Assembly: GCF_049310905.1 (NCBI RefSeq)
Contig: NZ_JBMEMN010000012.1
Location: forward strand, 1-64,000
DNA from: Gudongella sp049310905
GTDB taxonomy: Bacteria; Bacillota; Clostridia; Tissierellales; Tissierellaceae
DNA: 64,000 bases
Direction of reading: 5' to 3'
Shown here piece after piece: positions 17,173-25,554 of this stretch. Below the pieces are notes generated by a model, which worked only from the letters and a program-made list of their open reading frames with translations, made no database searches and had not been told where the DNA came from. Each line of letters opens with the position of its first letter. Positions within the stretch are counted from its first letter, which is position 1. The translations under genes and the position numbers were made by a program.

Positions 17173-17943
17173 TTATTCACATTTTGCCTCTTCTTCGATA
17201 CACTGCCTAACTTTCTCAATAAGATGGAAATTAGTGAAATCATAGCTTAGGGGCGTCAGGGTTGCATAGCCTTCACTAAGATAATACCTGTCTGTATTCT
17301 CTTTAAAGTCTGCATCCTTTCTTCCCATCACCTTTAAGGTTCTCTCTCCGTTACCGTTCTTCTCAGCCAAGTAGTAATCGTAAATCGGTCCACCTATTTT
17401 ACATACTTTTATTGGCTTGTTTTCATCATGAAGATCATATGGAGTATTTAGATTAAGGACTATTGGCATGGTCATCTTTTCAGTGTTCATTTTTTCAATT
17501 ACCTGAAGGGCATACTTTGCTGCAATTTCATAGTTTACACCCTGCTTTGTCCATTCAGAAGAAACTGCCACGCTTGGAACCCCGTAAAGATTTGCTTCTA
17601 TTGCAGCTGAAACAGTTCCAGAGTACAGAATATCCATACCTGAATTAAGACCCATATTTATTCCTGAGAATACAATATCTATCTTATCATCGGCTAGCTC
17701 TTCCATTCCAACCCGGACACAGTCCGCAGGAGTACCTGATATACTGTAGGCCGGTGATTTTATTCCTTCCAACTCCACTTCCTTTATTACTATTGGCTTA
17801 TGTAATGTTATGGCATGACTCTGCGCACTTCTTTGAGTTTCAGGTGCCACAATTATTACATCGTGTTCTTTTTCTAATGCTTTCGCCAAGGTGTATATGC
17901 CCTCGGCCATTATTCCATCGTCATTGGCTAACAATATCTTCAT
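17173..17943 (-). CDS. surE: 5'/3'-nucleotidase SurE
   Basis: A 256-residue SurE phosphatase, which removes phosphate from nucleoside monophosphates with a divalent metal. It starts MKILLANDDG, with the metal-binding Asp8-Asp9, followed by SAQSHAITLHKP, the SGTPADCVR loop and SGINMGLNSGMDILYSGTVSAA, all family signatures. The ATG follows TAGGAGGCAG and lies nine bases after the htrA stop, so it is part of the wal operon here. That placement is less common than rlmH in the same position. Confidence 0.95.
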   Translation of the reverse strand: MKILLANDDGIMAEGIYTLAKALEKEHDVIIVAPETQRSAQSHAITLHKPIVIKEVELEGIKSPAYSISGTPADCVRVGMEELADDKIDIVFSGINMGLNSGMDILYSGTVSAAIEANLYGVPSVAVSSEWTKQGVNYEIAAKYALQVIEKMNTEKMTMPIVLNLNTPYDLHDENKPIKVCKIGGPIYDYYLAEKNGNGERTLKVMGRKDADFKENTDRYYLSEGYATLTPLSYDFTNFHLIEKVRQCIEEEAKCE

Positions 17944-17952
17944 CTCTGCCTC

Positions 17953-19098
17953 CTAAAATTCCTTGAATCTTACTGTTATTTTTCTGATATTTCCGTCTCT
18001 GTTTATTGTAAGTTCTGCACTTTCTCCGATTCTATAATTGTAAAGTATCTTTCTTAAATTTGCCATGCTGGTTACCTGTTCATCATCCACATAGGTTATT
18101 ACATCAAGAGATCTAAGTCCAGCATCTGCAGCAGGTGAGCCAGGCAGAATCTCAATTGCCACTACTCCGTAATCCGCTGGCAGCTCTGTGTCCATCTGGA
18201 CCTCGTATATCTGAACCTCACTACCTGTGAATCCAATATATACGTTCTTGAAGCTTCCTTCTTCGATTATTTCCTCAAGTACCGGTTTTACAAGATTTAT
18301 TGGGATTGAGAATCCAAGTCCTTCTCCAGTCTGTATCTTTGCAGTATTGATTCCAATGACCTCTCCAATTGAATTCAGCAAAGGTCCTCCGCTATTTCCA
18401 GGATTGATTGAGGCATCCGTCTGAATCAAGTCTTCCATAACATTGTACTGATTCACCTGAACTGACCTGTGTAATCCACTAATGACTCCTGATGTTACGG
18501 TTCTTTGAAAATCCAATCCAAGTGGATTTCCAATTGCCACTGCAAGCTCCCCGACTATTACCTGATCTGAGTCGCCCAGCTCTGCTACATGGAGATTTGA
18601 GGCATTGACCTTGACAACTGCAAGGTCCAATGTTGCATCATACCATAGAACGCTTCCCTGAATCTTTTCTCCGTTTTCAAATAGAACCTGAATCTCTTGT
18701 GCATTCCCATCACCGATTACATGGGAGTTGGTAAGAATATATCCATCACTGTTGACAACGACTCCGGAGCCTACTCCCTCTACCGGTCTTGACCAGAAAA
18801 AGTCCCTTTCTATCTGAACAGTTGTGATTCCAACAACTGAACTAACTGCCTTTGTTGCAACCGCTGCAACAACATTAATTCCCTCCACAGGATTTATTGT
18901 AACGGAGTTCATCATTGATGGCTGACCTTCTGAGTATATTTCCGGAGTTGGAATAATTTTACCGTATAGATATGTGGGCGCCACATATGCACTGATTAAC
19001 CCACCAATTATTCCTGCAATTAGGGCTACCAGAACATATGAGAATATCCCTCTCCGCTTGGGTGGTTTATAGTAGTTTCCGTAGTTGTAGTCATTCAT
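17953..19098 (-). CDS. htrA: HtrA/DegP-type serine protease with PDZ domain
   Basis: About 381 residues. One membrane helix (about 19-41) follows a Tyr-rich N-terminus; the trypsin-like domain shows the triad His126 (TNSHVIG), Asp158 (ATLDLAVV) and Ser236 (NPGNSGGPLL); a PDZ domain lies at about 280-380. It degrades misfolded exported proteins at the membrane surface. It is the counterpart of HtrC/YycK, the last gene of the Bacillus wal operon. ATG 19098 has GGAGG seven bases upstream; a GTG one codon earlier is less well placed. It is 15 bases from yycJ. Confidence 0.92.
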   Translation of the reverse strand: MNDYNYGNYYKPPKRRGIFSYVLVALIAGIIGGLISAYVAPTYLYGKIIPTPEIYSEGQPSMMNSVTINPVEGINVVAAVATKAVSSVVGITTVQIERDFFWSRPVEGVGSGVVVNSDGYILTNSHVIGDGNAQEIQVLFENGEKIQGSVLWYDATLDLAVVKVNASNLHVAELGDSDQVIVGELAVAIGNPLGLDFQRTVTSGVISGLHRSVQVNQYNVMEDLIQTDASINPGNSGGPLLNSIGEVIGINTAKIQTGEGLGFSIPINLVKPVLEEIIEEGSFKNVYIGFTGSEVQIYEVQMDTELPADYGVVAIEILPGSPAADAGLRSLDVITYVDDEQVTSMANLRKILYNYRIGESAELTINRDGNIRKITVRFKEF

Positions 19099-19113
19099 CA
19101 CTTTTCCTCCTTG

Positions 19114-19908
19114 CTAAAGGCTGTAAATTCCACTTATACCATTTCTGTTGGTCATATTGAGTCTTAAGTCATTCTCAACGTCAAATCCCTGACTAAGGAG
19201 CCCATTTTTTACAGTTGAATAGGCAAGGTCGGGTCTGTTGTTGTCCTGACTTAAGTGGGCGAGCAAAACGATCTCATTTTCACCTCTTAGAACTTCTGAA
19301 AGTATGTCTGCAGCATCGTCATTTGACAAGTGTCCTTTAGGACTCATAATTCTTTTTTTAAGCATCATGGGGTAACTTCCCTCCATCAGCATTTTTATAT
19401 CGTGGTTTGATTCCATAAAGTAGAAATGTGAATTGCTTATTTTTTTCTTTATACCCTCATTAATCCAGCCTGTATCTGTAATAAAGCTCAACTTTGTCTT
19501 ATTGTTGAATAAGATATATCCTACAGGCTCACTTGCATCGTGAGATACATTGAAGGGATGAATCAGTATATCCTTTAATTCTATGTTCTTGTTGGTTGAA
19601 AATACCTTGGTGTTGTGCATCTTTACACTTTTAATTGTCGACTCCATCCCCTTCCAGGTATTCTCGTTGGCATAAACGGGAATGTCGTATCTTCTGGAAA
19701 GAACACCAACACCTTTTGAATGGTCAATATGCTCGTGTGTAACTAGTATGGCGTCAAGACTCTTCGGATCCACCTGTATTTCATTAAGGAGCTGTTCAAT
19801 CCTCTTTCCTGAAAAACCGGCATCTATAATTATTTTCGTGCTCTCTGTTTCAATATATTGGCAGTTTCCGCTGCTTCCACTTGAAAGCGAGCAAACTCTA
19901 ACAGTCAT
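19114..19908 (-). CDS. walJ: Metallo-beta-lactamase fold hydrolase WalJ (YycJ/VicX)
   Basis: A 264-residue cytosolic metallo-beta-lactamase-fold protein. The metal motif THEHIDH (His58, His60, Asp62, His63) and the SSGSSGN start are characteristic of YycJ/VicX. In Bacillus relatives it acts as a 5'-3' exonuclease-like protein and is linked to cell division and replication control. It sits between yycI and htrA in conserved order. The ATG at 19908 has CAAGGAGG. A hairpin lies between it and yycI, so its level may be set by partial read-through or its own promoter. Confidence 0.92.
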   Translation of the reverse strand: MTVRVCSLSSGSSGNCQYIETESTKIIIDAGFSGKRIEQLLNEIQVDPKSLDAILVTHEHIDHSKGVGVLSRRYDIPVYANENTWKGMESTIKSVKMHNTKVFSTNKNIELKDILIHPFNVSHDASEPVGYILFNNKTKLSFITDTGWINEGIKKKISNSHFYFMESNHDIKMLMEGSYPMMLKKRIMSPKGHLSNDDAADILSEVLRGENEIVLLAHLSQDNNRPDLAYSTVKNGLLSQGFDVENDLRLNMTNRNGISGIYSL

Positions 19909-19952
19909 TTTGAGACCTCCTTGGTGTTGATTCTTTAATTATATAGCAATAT

Positions 19953-19990
19953 GCAAAAAAAAAGAAGGAGGACCCTTCTTCTTTTTTTGC
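19953..19990. terminator. Strong bidirectional hairpin between yycI and walJ
   Basis: GCAAAAAAAAAGAAGG (19953-19968) pairs with the mirror arm ending TTTTTTTGC (19974-19990). On the minus strand this is a perfect stem embedded in its own A and T runs, right behind the yycI stop codon. It may end or attenuate the upper wal operon. Confidence 0.7.
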
Positions 19991-19994
19991 CTTA

Positions 19995-20840
19995 TTATTC
20001 AAGGTCAAGTATTACATCATACCCATCCTGGAATTGTACTCTCCAGGCAGGAACTGCTTTACCTTCCATTGCCTGCTGATAATCGTCCAGATAATCCTGT
20101 TTTTCCGGATCAAAATAGTAGCATAAAGAAATTTCTGTAATTGTCTTGTTGCTTGCATCCTCCATGCTCAACAACTCAAGAATCGCCTTTGGAGCTGGTA
20201 CAATTCTGTAGTCAGTCTGCTCAATATCCTTTGTATTTAACCAGGTTCTTTCCATTCTTGCGACCTGACCATTTTCGATTCTAAATACCGTATAACTAAG
20301 CTCTATATATGAATCTTCAAATACCTTTGTGAAATCTAGATAGAATCCATTTTCAGTCTCTCTCCAGTAAGATAGTTTCATATCATCTGTTTCATATCCT
20401 CTCTCCATTAAGAATCCCAATGCAAGTTCAATAGCATGGTCGAGGTTATTTATGTCGTTTTCAGTAGATTGTGCTGAGTTCTCATATATTAAAAGCTTAT
20501 TGTTTATAATGGTTATTGATTCATCTTCTGATTCTATTTCAACAAACGCTCCTTCTGTTCTATCAATATCTGTCTCCGAAATGAAGTACCGTTCACTGAG
20601 CAAAGTGGGTTCCATTTTCTCATACTCTACAATCAGATTGTAAAGCTGTTCTGTCTTCATTGGGACAGAAGCTTCAAGCTTGATACCGTTTCTTCCCAAC
20701 AGTTTCTCCGTCTCTTCCAGAAATTCTGAATCAAATGTAGCATTGCCAGGAGTTTGTTCCCCAAAAAGAAAATATGCAAGAAATATGTTTGTTACAATTA
20801 GGGCAACTATTAGTATTGTTTTAGCTTTAGACCAATCCAT
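19995..20840 (-). CDS. yycI: WalRK accessory protein YycI (WalI)
   Basis: A 281-residue protein with a single N-terminal membrane helix (about 7-25) and an extracytoplasmic domain. It matches YycI in its MDWSKAKTILIVALIVTNIF start and in gene position after yycH. In Bacillus, YycI and YycH form a membrane complex with the WalK sensor and restrain its activity. It starts 11 bases after yycH. The mature domain holds two tandem YycI/YycH-like folds by family knowledge, although single motifs are weakly conserved. Confidence 0.88.
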   Translation of the reverse strand: MDWSKAKTILIVALIVTNIFLAYFLFGEQTPGNATFDSEFLEETEKLLGRNGIKLEASVPMKTEQLYNLIVEYEKMEPTLLSERYFISETDIDRTEGAFVEIESEDESITIINNKLLIYENSAQSTENDINNLDHAIELALGFLMERGYETDDMKLSYWRETENGFYLDFTKVFEDSYIELSYTVFRIENGQVARMERTWLNTKDIEQTDYRIVPAPKAILELLSMEDASNKTITEISLCYYFDPEKQDYLDDYQQAMEGKAVPAWRVQFQDGYDVILDLE

Positions 20841-20851
20841 TCGTTACCCTC

Positions 20852-22276
20852 CTATCTCTCATATACCAACATTCCTGTGTATGCATTGAAAGCATAAACT
20901 CTTCCGTGTGCCCTGATCAGCCATATCCCTATCAGTCTCTCTTCCTGATCCTTTAAGCCTGCATCGTAATATGATATTGTAATGTCCTCAACCGATGAAA
21001 GCACCCTTTGGACAAGCTGCTCTCCGATGGCTTCTCTGCTCTCCCCTGAATATTGAAGGTACCTGTTCTCAAGATATGCGTAATTCTGGTCAATGACATC
21101 AAAAGAAGACATTATTTTTCTGCTATCCTGAAGATGTGCAATATTAAGATTCATCTCTCCTCTGAATAGCTGCTGGTATCTTCTGACTTGATTGTTGAAA
21201 ACTTCAATCTCAACATACTCATGAACCTCCCTGTTTCCAAGGAGCACTGGTATTCCTCTGATTCTGTATCTGTAGCTAAGCTTGTATCCAAGACTTCCAT
21301 CTGCCTCTATTTCCTCTATTCCAGCCAGGTACATCCCCTTTGCCGAGTAAGCCTTCTGGGATATGAATTCTGCTGCTGTTGAAAGACTTAAATAGAGATT
21401 TCTCTCCTGTATGGTATCTACCAACGGGCGGAAATATTCCACTGTTCCATTAAGATTGAACTTAAGAACCTGGTTGTCATTAATGTATATGGTTGATCCA
21501 TTGCTTTCAACAATCTGTCTGATATAGTCAATTTCCTTTTCAAGAAATCTTTCTGCCAAAATACCTTTTTCTTCAGATGTCATTGTCACCACATCATTGC
21601 TTACATAAACAACCGGTAGACTGTGTCTTATTTCATAGGGTACATAGATTTCTCCAACCTCTGTAGGGAATATTTCTGTTAGAGAATAATAGTAGTCAAA
21701 GTCATCACTCTCTTCGAGATCTCTTATCTCTGAAATTACATTGTCCACTGAAATCTCTGAATCGTATATCAAAACATCTCTGTCTTCGGCTGAAAAAACA
21801 AAAAAAGGACCACCACTACCTTGTACAATGGAAATTCTATCCACATACGGTATGGTATCCACTATGTTATTTGGTTCGTTTACATTCCAGGCCTTTGCAA
21901 GTATATATGTGCTAAGGCTTTCTGAAAAATAGAATACTACTGTAGTTTCTCCAGTCTCACCGGGTCTGTATCCTGCTTCAGGTTCCTCTATCCTGATGGT
22001 GTCTGAGCTTAAGAGTTGAGCAAATGATTCCTTGGATGTATCCCAAATTCCATACTTGTTTGCATCATAGATCATTGTATAGTTACTCTGACCAAAGCCT
22101 ACAAGATACTTGTTGGGAGCAATCATGTCGGAAAGTAGATAAGATGATGAATAGGATATCTCAGTTTTGAAAAAATTCGTCACCCTTTCCGGGAACTGCA
22201 TCCACAATTGCTGTGTCATCGCCAGACTTGATCCCACCAAAAGAAAAAGGAGAATGGTCTTTAATTTTTCCTTCAT
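20852..22276 (-). CDS. yycH: WalRK accessory protein YycH (WalH)
   Basis: A 474-residue protein with an N-terminal membrane helix (about 5-22) and a large domain outside the membrane. The segment starting SLAMTQQLWMQFP and the later YRIRGIPVL part fit YycH. It acts with YycI on the WalK sensor. It starts 22 bases after the 168-residue exported-protein gene and is followed at 11 bases by yycI. RBS is AGGAGAG. From the WalR-like box at 22858-22874, its expression probably responds to WalR itself (inference). Confidence 0.88.
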   Translation of the reverse strand: MKEKLKTILLFLLVGSSLAMTQQLWMQFPERVTNFFKTEISYSSSYLLSDMIAPNKYLVGFGQSNYTMIYDANKYGIWDTSKESFAQLLSSDTIRIEEPEAGYRPGETGETTVVFYFSESLSTYILAKAWNVNEPNNIVDTIPYVDRISIVQGSGGPFFVFSAEDRDVLIYDSEISVDNVISEIRDLEESDDFDYYYSLTEIFPTEVGEIYVPYEIRHSLPVVYVSNDVVTMTSEEKGILAERFLEKEIDYIRQIVESNGSTIYINDNQVLKFNLNGTVEYFRPLVDTIQERNLYLSLSTAAEFISQKAYSAKGMYLAGIEEIEADGSLGYKLSYRYRIRGIPVLLGNREVHEYVEIEVFNNQVRRYQQLFRGEMNLNIAHLQDSRKIMSSFDVIDQNYAYLENRYLQYSGESREAIGEQLVQRVLSSVEDITISYYDAGLKDQEERLIGIWLIRAHGRVYAFNAYTGMLVYER

Positions 22277-22298
22277 CCAAACCTCTCCTTTTGTTACG

Positions 22299-22805
22299 CT
22301 ATCTAATTAACGGTATCATGTTATTGATGCTTCTGTCCCTTGTGTAAGGAAGCCTTACATCTGTTGTACTTCTAACATCATATTTATAAACTATAAATTG
22401 CTTGTCCTCTACTCCATCCACTCCAAAGTCTATAACTAGCTTGTTAATACCCCTTACAAGATCCATCTGTTTCTGGAAGAATCCAAGATTTCCAGAAGTT
22501 ATGCTTTCACTTGCAATCAATATATAATCTTCAGAGGAAGGTAATCTGTCCAGATTGAAGCTTCTTCTTGTCAAATCTGTTGTTCCGTAAAGTTCTACAG
22601 TTATTTCAGTTCCAGAAGGTGCCTTGCCGTTAATAAGCACAACTCTTTCACTTGAAGAATAAACTTGTCTTTCCGGCTTTATTATTTCATAATCAGTCCT
22701 TGCTGTGATTGCATTTCCTGTTGTGACATTGGATGCATCCGCAAAGCTTGCAAAACCTAGGACTGCTATCATTATCATCAAACTGGCCAATGTTCTTTTA
22801 AACAT
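22299..22805 (-). CDS. Exported protein of unknown function inside the wal operon
   Basis: A 168-residue protein with a classical signal peptide: Lys-Arg, a hydrophobic core at about 6-18, and a cleavage site around FADAS (about residue 24). The mature part looks beta-rich with Ig-like character (VVLINGKAPSGTEITVELYG) and ends in a basic segment. I do not recognise a named family. It lies between walK and yycH, a position where Bacillus has no gene, and directly behind a promoter with a WalR-like box. This suggests an envelope role linked to WalRK sensing. RBS is TAAGGGGGTT. Confidence 0.7.
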   Translation of the reverse strand: MFKRTLASLMIMIAVLGFASFADASNVTTGNAITARTDYEIIKPERQVYSSSERVVLINGKAPSGTEITVELYGTTDLTRRSFNLDRLPSSEDYILIASESITSGNLGFFQKQMDLVRGINKLVIDFGVDGVEDKQFIVYKYDVRSTTDVRLPYTRDRSINNMIPLIR

Positions 22806-22841
22806 ACCCTAACCCCCTTATCTGCATATTCTTTCATTTGC

Positions 22842-22896
22842 ATTATACCCCTTTAATATTACAAGCATATTACAGCAGGGTTAAAGTTAAATTACA
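22842..22896 (-). promoter_or_regulatory. WalR-like box overlapping an internal promoter
   Basis: On the minus strand TGTAAT-ATGCT-TGTAAT (22874-22858) matches the WalR consensus, a direct repeat TGTWAH-N5-TGTWAH. Ten bases further is TATAAT (22847-22842), while a good -35 is absent because the repeat occupies that place. A third TGTAAT half-site lies at 22896-22891. This is the layout of an activator-dependent promoter, driving the exported protein, yycH and yycI. Confidence 0.75.
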
Positions 22897-24679
22897 CAGC
22901 AGGTAATGTTATGTTTACAACGGTACCATTGTTCTTTTTACTTATGATCTCAATTGTACCATTGTGTGCTTCAATAATCTCCTTGGCAATGGATAATCCA
23001 AGGCCTGTACCTCCCATATCCCTACTTCTTCCTTTTTCAACCCTGTAGAATCGTTCAAATATTCTACCCACATCCTCATCTGGTATACCAATTCCATCAT
23101 CAGATATGCTGACATCTACAAAGTGCTCTCTTGATTTTGCACTTACATTTATTGTTCCATCTTTTTCGGTATACTTTATTGCATTGGTTAAAATATTTAA
23201 TATAACCTGCTCGATTCCATCCCTGTCAGCCCTTATTTCCGGCAACTCAGGTTGAATATATGAAGTGATTCTCTGGTTCTTTTCATTTGCCAAAAGCTGT
23301 AGTTTTGAAATTGAATCCAGAAGCATATCCCCGATTGAAATATTTGTCCTGTTCCACTTTGTCTTCTGGTAATCGATATTTGACAATTGAAGAAGATCCC
23401 TTACGAGTCTTCCCATCCTGTCGCACTCCCTATCAATTACCGAAAGAAACCTCTGCTCCGTTTCTGCGTCAACCTCGTTAGTCATCAGAGTCTCTGCATA
23501 GCTTTTTATTGTAGTTATGGGTGTCTTTAACTCATGGGAAACATTTGCAACAAACTCTTTTCTCATATTGTCCAGTTTGTGTTCCTGCGTAATGTCCTGA
23601 AGCACCATTATTACCCCTGCTATGCTGTCCCTCTCGTTCTTATATGGTGCATACTTGACTTTATATACTCCCTCATCTTTTTCAAAAGTGGTTTCTCCGC
23701 TAAGGGTTTCGGGATTTGTATAATCTATGTTTTCCATCCCCAGATTTTCAAGTTCGAATGTACCCGATCTGTCCAAAAACTCATCGTCTATCTCCATAAG
23801 CTTCTGCCCAATTGGATTTGCGTGTATTATGCTTCCATTTTTATCCACAGCAATTACACCCTCGGCCATATAGCTGAATATTGTATCCAGCTTGCTCCTT
23901 TCGAGATCCATTTCCTCGATGGTGTCCTTCAACTTAAGGGTCAGATGATTAAACATCCCTGCAAGTTGTCCTATTTCATCATCTGACTTGACCTCAACAA
24001 ACTGGTCAAAATCTCCAAGTGCCATCTCCTCTGCTTTTTTGGTGACATCACGTATTGGACCTGTGATGCTGCTTGCTATAAAAAATCCAAGTACAATGGT
24101 TATCCCCAATGCCATAAGTGTTGCATTTGTAAGGATAGCCCTTGAGTCCTCAATGGTACTTGCCACATTGGACAAGTCAGAAGTCATGTAAAGTACTCCG
24201 TTTATTTTTCCCACACTGGAAAAAACCGGAGCAGCAAAGTGCATGTATTCATTTCCCGCAACTTCATCCATTAAGACTGACTGAGCCCTTTCCCCCTGAA
24301 AAGCTCTTCCAATAAGCGTCGAATCCGTATATCTGTACGATAGGGCATTATTTCCAACAATGGACTCAAATTGCTTGTTTGTAGTAGCCAGAATTTTTGG
24401 GACATTCTCATCGTATATCACGTATAATGTCTCACCGGTCCCAAGTCTCCAATCATTTAAGGTGCTCTGAATTCCTTCCCTGTTTTCAGTCCAGTTACCT
24501 GTTGCAATATAACTGGATGTCGACATTATGGTTTCTACCTGCTGTTCCATTGATGATCTTGCAGTCTGCAGCTGCTGATCTTCCATTCTGTTTACTATGA
24601 AAATTCCTATTATAACCATGGCAATAAAAACCAGAAGAAAATATACCACGATAAACTTCCACTTGATACTGGAGAACAT
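22892..24679 (-). CDS. walK: Sensor histidine kinase WalK (YycG/VicK)
   Basis: A 595-residue sensor kinase. Membrane helices at about 9-29 and 183-203 enclose an extracellular sensor domain; then come HAMP (about 204-256), PAS (about 265-365) and the dimerisation domain with phospho-accepting His382 in VSHELKTP. The catalytic domain shows NAIKYT and GTGLGLSI. It phosphorylates WalR to control peptidoglycan remodelling genes. The start at 24679 follows AGGAGGGTC, one base after the walR stop; a longer frame to 24748 overlaps walR and lacks a ribosome site. Confidence 0.96.
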   Translation of the reverse strand: MFSSIKWKFIVVYFLLVFIAMVIIGIFIVNRMEDQQLQTARSSMEQQVETIMSTSSYIATGNWTENREGIQSTLNDWRLGTGETLYVIYDENVPKILATTNKQFESIVGNNALSYRYTDSTLIGRAFQGERAQSVLMDEVAGNEYMHFAAPVFSSVGKINGVLYMTSDLSNVASTIEDSRAILTNATLMALGITIVLGFFIASSITGPIRDVTKKAEEMALGDFDQFVEVKSDDEIGQLAGMFNHLTLKLKDTIEEMDLERSKLDTIFSYMAEGVIAVDKNGSIIHANPIGQKLMEIDDEFLDRSGTFELENLGMENIDYTNPETLSGETTFEKDEGVYKVKYAPYKNERDSIAGVIMVLQDITQEHKLDNMRKEFVANVSHELKTPITTIKSYAETLMTNEVDAETEQRFLSVIDRECDRMGRLVRDLLQLSNIDYQKTKWNRTNISIGDMLLDSISKLQLLANEKNQRITSYIQPELPEIRADRDGIEQVILNILTNAIKYTEKDGTINVSAKSREHFVDVSISDDGIGIPDEDVGRIFERFYRVEKGRSRDMGGTGLGLSIAKEIIEAHNGTIEIISKKNNGTVVNITLPAV

Positions 24680-24680
24680 A

Positions 24681-25373
24681 TTAGACCCTCCTGAAGTAGT
24701 AACCGACGCCCCTCTTGGTGAGGATATATTTAAAATCACCGGAGTCATCTTCTATTTTTTCGCGCAGTCTTCGTACTGTAACATCCACGGTTCTTATATC
24801 ACCGTAGTATTCATATCCCCAAACCTTTTCAAGAAGTTGCTCTCTTGTAAATACCTGTTCAGCACTAAGCGCTAGAAATTTAAGAAGCTCAAATTCCCTT
24901 AATGTCACTTCTATTACTTTTCCATGTTTTCTGACCTCATATCTGGTCAAATCTATTTCCAGTTCCTGGGATATTATTTCAGCTGCACCATTTCCTGCAG
25001 ACATATCGTAGTCAAGTCTTCTCAGGTTTGCCTTTACTCTGGCAACAAGCTCTCTCATGCTGAATGGTTTTACCATATAGTCATCAGCACCTAGCTCCAA
25101 TCCAAGAACCTTGTCTACTTCTTCTTCTTTTGCGGTAAGGACAATAACAGGAAATCTGAAGGTTGGTCTTATCTCTTTTAGAACCTGGAATCCGTCTTTT
25201 TTAGGCATCATAATATCCAATATAAGAAGATCTGGCTTTGTCAGCTTTATCTTTTCAAGCCCTTCTTCTCCGTCATATGCAACTGTAACCTGGAAGCCTT
25301 CCTTTTCCAGATTAAATTTAATTATATCTCCTATGGCTTTTTCATCGTCGACCACAAGTACCTTGTTGTTCAT
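24681..25373 (-). CDS. walR: Response regulator WalR (YycF/VicR), OmpR family
   Basis: A 230-residue response regulator. The receiver domain has the acidic pair in VVDDEK, the phosphorylation site Asp53 (LLILDIMMP) and the conserved Lys in LTAKEE; the C-terminal winged helix contains VTLREFELLKFLA and TVDVTVRRLREKIE. WalR is the essential regulator of cell-wall hydrolase genes in low-GC Firmicutes. ATG 25373 lies after CGGAGTGATTC; a GTG three codons upstream would be worse placed. It is the first gene of the wal operon with a good promoter. Confidence 0.96.
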   Translation of the reverse strand: MNNKVLVVDDEKAIGDIIKFNLEKEGFQVTVAYDGEEGLEKIKLTKPDLLILDIMMPKKDGFQVLKEIRPTFRFPVIVLTAKEEEVDKVLGLELGADDYMVKPFSMRELVARVKANLRRLDYDMSAGNGAAEIISQELEIDLTRYEVRKHGKVIEVTLREFELLKFLALSAEQVFTREQLLEKVWGYEYYGDIRTVDVTVRRLREKIEDDSGDFKYILTKRGVGYYFRRV

Positions 25374-25408
25374 ATGAATCACTCCGTTTTTTTGTTTTAT
25401 TTAAGTAA

Positions 25409-25437
25409 ATTATCTCCTACCAGGTCAAATAAGTCAA
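25409..25437 (-). promoter_or_regulatory. Promoter of the wal operon
   Basis: On the minus strand -35 TTGACT (25437-25432) and -10 GATAAT (25414-25409) are separated by 17 bases, about 36 bases before the walR start. Further upstream (25453-25479) lies an inverted repeat ATGAGCAA-N11-TTGCTCAT in the region shared with the Ca2+-ATPase gene. Confidence 0.7.
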
Positions 25438-25554
25438 TTGATTTGAGAGTTTATGAGCAATCCTCTTGACTTTGCTCATTTCGCAATGAACGAAAGTCTT
25501 TGTAATTTTTTGGGTATATAAATATTGTCATTAGAAAAAGAAAGAAGGGGTTAT

